From the NCBI GenBank assembly GCA_003550325.1, contig QKWP01000429.1:246912-310911 (forward strand): DNA of 64,000 bases. The letters are read 5' to 3'. Shown here piece after piece: positions 58,389-64,000 of this stretch. This DNA comes from Gigaspora rosea (lineage: Eukaryota; Glomeromycota; Glomeromycetes; Diversisporales; Gigasporaceae). Below the pieces are notes generated by a model. That model worked only from the letters and a program-made list of their open reading frames with translations. It did not search any database and was not told the DNA's origin. The first letter of the stretch is position 1; every line of letters begins with the position of its first letter. The position numbers and the translations under genes are program-made.

Positions 58389-60004
58389 TATTAATATAGT
58401 ATTAATATTATTGCAGATTCCTGCAGTACAACGTATTTTTCAAATTAATTTAAATTACAATGCGGCGCAAACAGAATTACATCAGTGGAATTGAATCAAT
58501 ATCAAAATTTAGTTGATAATCAAAATTGAATCAACTAGCTTAGTGGAATCGAATGAGTAAGGTTACATTCCGTAATTTCCAGTCCAATTAAGTTTTGAAA
58601 AGTTTCTTTGGAAATATCCTCGTAAATTTTTATTGGTTCCATTAGTAGCAAAATGTGTAATAATTCCATAATTTCTCCCTAGTATATAAATTATTTGTAA
58701 GCCAATTGGGGTTAAATTATAAAGTTGATTATATTTTAATATATTAATAATTTAGTTTGATACATAATTAATGAACCTGTTTTAATTAAACTAAATCGAT
58801 GAAGAAAAAATGGAATCTTCAATTTTTAGATATTTTACTTGAAAGAAATGGATTTACAATTTACTTGAAAGAAATGGATTTACAACTAAATGATAAATAA
58901 CTTTTTCGTGGGATCAAGATCGATAAACTCTGATTCAATAGAATTAATATCGAAATTGAGAATTCCATGTTTGACTACTGCCGACAATGACCCATAAGTT
59001 ATGTTTTCTATTTTTTAATTTTAAATGGCGCCATTAGAAATTGAGTCCCGTAAAGTAAAACATACCGGATACACAAACTATTTTTGTTTATAACCACTTA
59101 TTATCATTTTGCAGTATTCAAATAATAAGACATAAAAGTTGTGAGGCAAATAGACATAGAAAATTTACGTATCTAATACAAAATCAAACAGTTTATATCT
59201 CTTTCTTAAGCTCATTGTCATGCATGATTTTACTTAATCTACATTCAGCAAAAACAGGTAAAACAGACTTATATAAACGCACCAAAGCAAGACTTTTACA
59301 GTCTAAATACAGTACTCGATATTTTGTACAGAAATAACTTTAAGCAATTCATCCGATGAATTAAATTGAAGAGGGAAATTATTAAAAAAATTATCCGATT
59401 GAGAATTCATATACTGTGTAATCTAAGGCTATATATAATTCTTCTACAACCATTATGCGACATCGTACAGGATGACAATTTACTTTCTACAATTTAATCA
59501 AGTGTCAACCTTAACCATACCGTATTTGCGCGTAATCGCGGTTCGGGACGTTAATTCGATTTTGACTTTCCGAAAAAAATCAATTATACAATATGAGACA
59601 ACAAGTCTCAACAACTTTTAAATAAAAGAGGCCGAATTTGAGTTAAATATAAATTGTTATATGATAGCTTTTAACTAATTTAGCCAAATTGTAGCTATAT
59701 TAATAATAAACATTTTTTGGCTAAAATATTTTTTAATAATGTTAAATTTAACTGTAGAAACTATAAAACTATACGGATAAACTACTGAATTTACATAAAC
59801 TATTGAATGCGAATTGATATCATCCATTAGGTAGCGAGATACAGAATATCAGTATGACCTGATTGGTCAGGTATGGGATGTAAAATTTCTATTTTAAAAA
59901 ACCATACTATACTGGTTAGCTATAATTCTTTGACACTAACCATATAGCACTGGAGCAGTATGGTACAGATTTTAAAATGGGTATTTTACACCCCCATACC
60001 TAAA

Positions 60005-60112
60005 GGTGCTGGTGAAATAAAATTGAAGCGGTGAAATAATTTCACCATTATTGGTGAAATTGGTGTTGAATTGGTGAAATTGGTGAAATTAATTTCACCA
60101 ACATCTTTACCT
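60005..60112. repeat. Clustered GGTGAAATT / AATTTCACC repeats
   Basis: Several direct and inverted copies of GGTGAAATT within 110 bp (for example 60030-60110), able to form a hairpin. Possibly a tiny inverted-repeat element. Confidence 0.6.
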
Positions 60113-61742
60113 ATACCATACTGATATTTGTATTATCTCATGAATCCGTATTGGTATTATACAATCTGTACGCATGTTGCTCAAACTATAGTTAACTGTA
60201 GATAACTATTAAAATTATACAGATTATCTATGAAAATTTACTGATCAACTATTCAAAACTACGCAAATTATATAGTCATTCCGTAAGGATACAGATTTGA
60301 ATATTTCACATCACTAGTTGTCCATACTATATTTCTAATAATTTGATGTATTTAGATGCTGAACAAGTTTACTTAGCACATAAAGTTAGAATTAATTAAT
60401 AAAAATTTTTGAATTATAATATTTTATAGAATTTTATTAATAAATTCTATAAAATCTTATGATTCACAAATTTTTACTAATTAATTCTAACTTAATGCAC
60501 TGAGTAAACTTGTATTTATTAATTGTTATTTTTGGCTTCATACACTAATAGTAACCATTTTCTAGTAGTATATTGTAACTATATACTATATAGTAATAAA
60601 CAGCAAACTTTTAATTATTATATTTATATAAATATTTAGCACCAGACAAACAATGCTATGTATTTACCTAGTATTAATATTTAATATAAATTTTCTATTT
60701 TCAAAGAGTTAAACTTACTATAATGATAATATAAATTATTACAAGAAAATTACTTAACAATCTTTAGTTATTATAATTTAAATTTTAGTTCTTATGATTT
60801 AAATTTTAGTTCTATATTTTAAAATTTTATATTAAGAAATTTTTTAAATCTATAAATTTACTAAATTCACTATAGTAAAAAAGAATAATATATATATATA
60901 TTTATTTATTTAAATATTTAAAAAAAGTGGTAATAGTTTATTTAAAACTAAATGCAAGCTAGGTCAAACCAATAGTATCTCCAATATTATATAAAAACCT
61001 TAAATAGTAAATTGTTTTCTAAAAAAATATATATAAAGTCAAAGTCTTATTTTTATAAATAACTTAGCTCTCTTTATATATTTTAGTTAAACTAGGTAAA
61101 TATACAACATTGTGTATTTAGAGCCAATATTTAATATATATACCAGGGATGGCATGTCTATGTCCAATTGGTTTCAATTTTTTGGATATATGTCTATTTT
61201 CAATTTGACATATGTCCAAAAAAAATTGAAATGTATTGGATATTATCAATACAGCAATATAAGTTAATTACATATTTGTTATTGTTTTTGTCAATCAGTT
61301 GAATGTGATTGGTTGTATATCATATGATATGGCTAGACAGATAAAAGTTTGCTAATCAAACCCTTTTGTAAAAATAGAGAGTCCTTCACTTCACTCTGGA
61401 CTAATAAATTATTTTTTATTATTTTATTATTAGGCAATTTCTATTTGTACATGGGTGTTTGTATACAAGGTATATAAAAAACAAACTGATATCTTCAATT
61501 TATGATTATGAACCCACTTTTGGCTTTTAACAAAAAAAACTCCTTGTGAAACTTTGGCATAAACTAACTCCTGCTCCAATTCCAAACCCACTCTTACTCT
61601 AACTATAAATGTATATTTATTTTTTCATTTATAAAAATTATTTGATTGGCATATTACATGAAATTGTAAATAAAAAATTAATACCTGTGTATAAACACTA
61701 TTTTAAATTTATAAATTTTCTTATTATTAATAATTTTAAATA

Positions 61743-61928
61743 TACAGTCATTCTTCTATATAATCACACGGTTGGGCATATAGTAAATATTTTTAAAAAT
61801 GTGCTTATAAAGAAGTTGTGCTTATATGGAGGTTTTTCTTATAAATTAAATCATAGTTTGGTCTAAACATAAATGTGATTACTTATAATTGATTGTATAA
61901 AAGGTGACTATATGGAGGTACAACTGTA
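61743..61928. mobile_element. MITE with TACAGT...CTATATAATCAC / GTGACTATATGG...ACTGTA ends
   Basis: Left TACAGTCATTCTTCTATATA then ATCAC; right GGTGACTATATGGAGGTACA then ACTGTA. These are imperfect inverse copies over ~25 bp. About 186 bp. TACAGT ends relate it to the TA-target MITEs in this window. Confidence 0.7.
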
Positions 61929-63800
61929 TTAATTAAAATTAAAAATTAAAATAACTAAAAAAAGTATATAAGTGTGAAAGAGAAAATAAAAGTAAGAAAA
62001 TAAATATGAAAAAGAGTAAGAAAGAGTGAAAAAAGAAGAGAAAAAAAGAGTGTGAGAATAAAAAGAGAAAAAAAAAGAATGAAAAGAAGAATGAAAAAGA
62101 ATAAGAGAGAAAATTTTTTTCCTATTTGAGAACACAAAAAATTTTTGAAAACATTAAATTAAATAAAATGTTTTCATAAGAACATAAATTTAACCCAAAT
62201 TTTTAATACTGCTTCTATCTACTATAAATCTATTAGACTATTTTTTCTATTTTCATTATTTGTTTTTCAAGGCTTTTAGGTTCTTTAGATCTTTCTTCTT
62301 TTTTTGATTTTTGCTTTCTTTTATTTATTTGTTAATTCTTCCTCTATATTTGTTCAAGTCTTCTTTTATTGCTTTATTATACAAATATATTTTCTGTTTT
62401 CTAGTATCATTTTATATATTTGTCTTTGTGGATATGCACTATAAGCAGTTTAGTATAAATCAACCCATATTAGATTGTAATCACACCTAGTGTCTATTTA
62501 CTTTATATTACTATCACAAATTATTTTTTAACTTTGAATCTATTACTAATCTATCTATATATAGTTGATTCTTGATTAGAAGGTACTATTTAACCTAATA
62601 TTTATTACTATTTGGGTTGATTAACTTGTATATATTTACAAAACCAGTTCTTTGAAGCTATTTAGTAAAGTGTTCTAGCTATTTTTTCTATAGATTTAAT
62701 ATTTTGTTTATATTTTTTATATTTTCTATATGTGTTTTTTAGATCCCCTTCTATTATATTACATATGTTTATTATAATTTGTTATGAAATTTTTTATTGT
62801 ATCTTTTTATTATTTAGAGCTATATATATACTGTCTATGCAAAAATTTAAATTAATTTAAAATTATTTGAATAATTTATTAAAATATTAAGTATACAATA
62901 CTAAAAAAATTGTTAAATTATAGTAATTTGGCAAATAAACATATGCTACAAAGCAATATATATAGTCAATTATTTGCCAAATTATTACATTTAATAATTT
63001 GCTTAGTATTAGTATTATTTGGCAATTTATAATTATAATTTATAGAGAGTTGTTAGTTAAGTTGTAATTTAAATAGACATGTTATATTGTAATATCATAT
63101 ATAAAAATTAGCAAAAAAAAATAATTTTATGATCACATAAATTTGTTTGATAATTTTACTTAATAAAAATTTGTAAAGCCAATTTTTTCTAATTTTAATA
63201 TTTAATAAAATTATTAGACTTTTGTAATTTGCTTCTGGATAATTTCATCTTATTATATATAGAACCAATCAGATTGTAGAATCTTGTATAACAAAACTAA
63301 AGAAAAAATTAAGAAAAAATCAAAGAAACTTTAAATAACTAAAATTTTATTATGAAAACTAGCTTTATATTTTTAAGTAAAAGTTTTTACTATTTAAATT
63401 AGCATTAATACATATTCATCTTAATATTACTCTAACCCTAACCTAAATTTTAATAGTAAACTTATTTATTTTAAAAGTTTTTATAGTGAGATGATATCAT
63501 CTCAGTGAAAATTAGTTAAAATCAAATTATTAAATTTGACCAAAACTTATAAAATACAAATATTTTTGATTTTTTTAAATTTTTTTTAATTTGGTAAGTA
63601 TACTATATTTTATTTAAAAAAATTTTTAACTATATTTATTATTCTGGTGTTTTTTTTTATAAAATCTTTTGAAAATAAATTAATAACTGAGTTACTAGCT
63701 ATTTTTCAAATTTTATGTATTGGGAACCAAAAAATTAATTTTGTACAACCTTATATATTTTTTGTAAAATTTAATAATTTTATTTTTTATAATAGAAAAA

Positions 63801-64000
63801 GCTGGGGTGTGGCAACTTAGGGAAGTTGGTAAGTTGTCACCCCAAGTGGCAGGTCTAGAGTTCAAATCCCACTAACGATACTTTGAAAAAATAGACCTGT
63901 GCTCCGGTAACTGTTTCCTGTCAATCGGTTGAGTACATTACCTGTAGTCCTTGGTTATCTACCATCTTGAATGGAGCTTCCGGGCGAAGTTGCATCTCGT
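63801..64000 (+). mobile_element. tRNA-derived SINE (5' part, runs off the window)
   Basis: The head is tRNA-like: an A-box region TGTGGCAACTTAGGGAAGTTGG (split: TGGCAACTTAG, GGAAGTTGG) and a B-box GAGTTCAAATCCC (63858-63870) about 45 bases later, both internal Pol III promoter elements. A body unrelated to tRNA follows (CTGTGCTCCGGTAACTG, CAATCGGTTGAGTAC, CTTCCGGGCGAAGTTGC). A true tRNA would end shortly after the B-box with a pairing acceptor arm, which I do not see. It is less AT-rich than its surroundings. Confidence 0.7.

Larger units (their letters stand above)
57869..63800. other. Gene-free AT-rich region with MITEs
   Basis: Holds MITEs at 58158-58388 and 61743-61928, a GGTGAAATT repeat cluster near 60005-60110, AGTTAACTGTAG/CCGTA remnants near 60180-60290, and A/G-rich low complexity at 61970-62115 that produces false minus-strand frames. 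The frame at 61609-61866 overlaps the second MITE and is not a gene. 62200-63800 is AT-rich with nothing I can name. Confidence 0.5.

Noticed and set aside
63801-63880. Functional tRNA gene
   Set aside because: A- and B-boxes are present but no closing acceptor stem is visible and a long unrelated body follows, so a tRNA-derived SINE is more likely.

Overview
The window looks like nuclear DNA of an arbuscular mycorrhizal fungus of the Rhizophagus type (Glomeromycotina). It is strongly AT-rich with short AT-rich introns (mostly 60-110 nt). It carries lineage-typical families: divergent TKL-like kinases with an F-Q-x-x-F ... TSNN ... ID-x-FIQ leader, Sel1-repeat proteins, SPRY/TPR proteins and MULE-like transposase genes. 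It is crowded with small inverted-repeat elements (MITEs). The assignment is from family recognition, not from a database search.

Layout. 97-1047: 3' part of a berberine-bridge-type FAD oxidoreductase. 1048-5535: repeats and a GC-rich island. 5536-7195: SPRY exons (frameshifted) followed by a TPR exon. 7196-25018: a roughly 17.8 kb array of about 175 repeats of the form intron-AG|NNN|GTRAGTATTTA. 25019-26177: a kinase with several frameshifts. 28868-31093: a Sel1-repeat gene split by a foldback transposon. 31418-32597: an intact kinase. 32.6-43.2 kb: repeats and MITEs. 43214-44665: an intact three-exon kinase. 44.7-47.7 kb: MITEs and a minisatellite. About 47.69-48.61 kb: a GPI-anchored periplasmic-binding-protein-like gene split by a MITE. 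50052-52579 (minus): a seven-exon gene of unknown function. 54178-57868 (minus): a multi-exon MULE-like transposase gene. 57.9-63.8 kb: mostly repeats. 63801-64000: a tRNA-derived SINE running off the edge.

The exceptional object is the 7.2-25.0 kb array. Each unit looks like a complete spliceosomal intron, and successive introns are separated by exactly 3 nt in about 160 of about 175 cases. The few longer spacers are 6, 9 or 18 nt. The upstream TPR exon ends in a phase-2 donor. If the spacers are read as micro-exons in that phase, they join into one frame of roughly 190 codons with a single stop, while the other two phases contain at least 9 and at least 13 stops by my hand count. The frame runs on into the first kinase exon, where it reads RFQEEF, matching HFQKQF in the intact kinase at 43.2 kb. 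I interpret this as a gene region encoded about one codon per exon, with every intron in phase 2. The introns share internal sequence, so they appear to have a common origin. Two sites look like zero-length (recursive) splice sites, two use GC donors, and one three-unit block is duplicated together with its codons. At least eight mobile elements sit inside the introns. All of this is read by eye; RNA evidence would decide it.

Many coding frames here carry single-base shifts, several of them in homopolymers. Either the genes are decaying or the assembly has small indel errors; I cannot tell which from the sequence.
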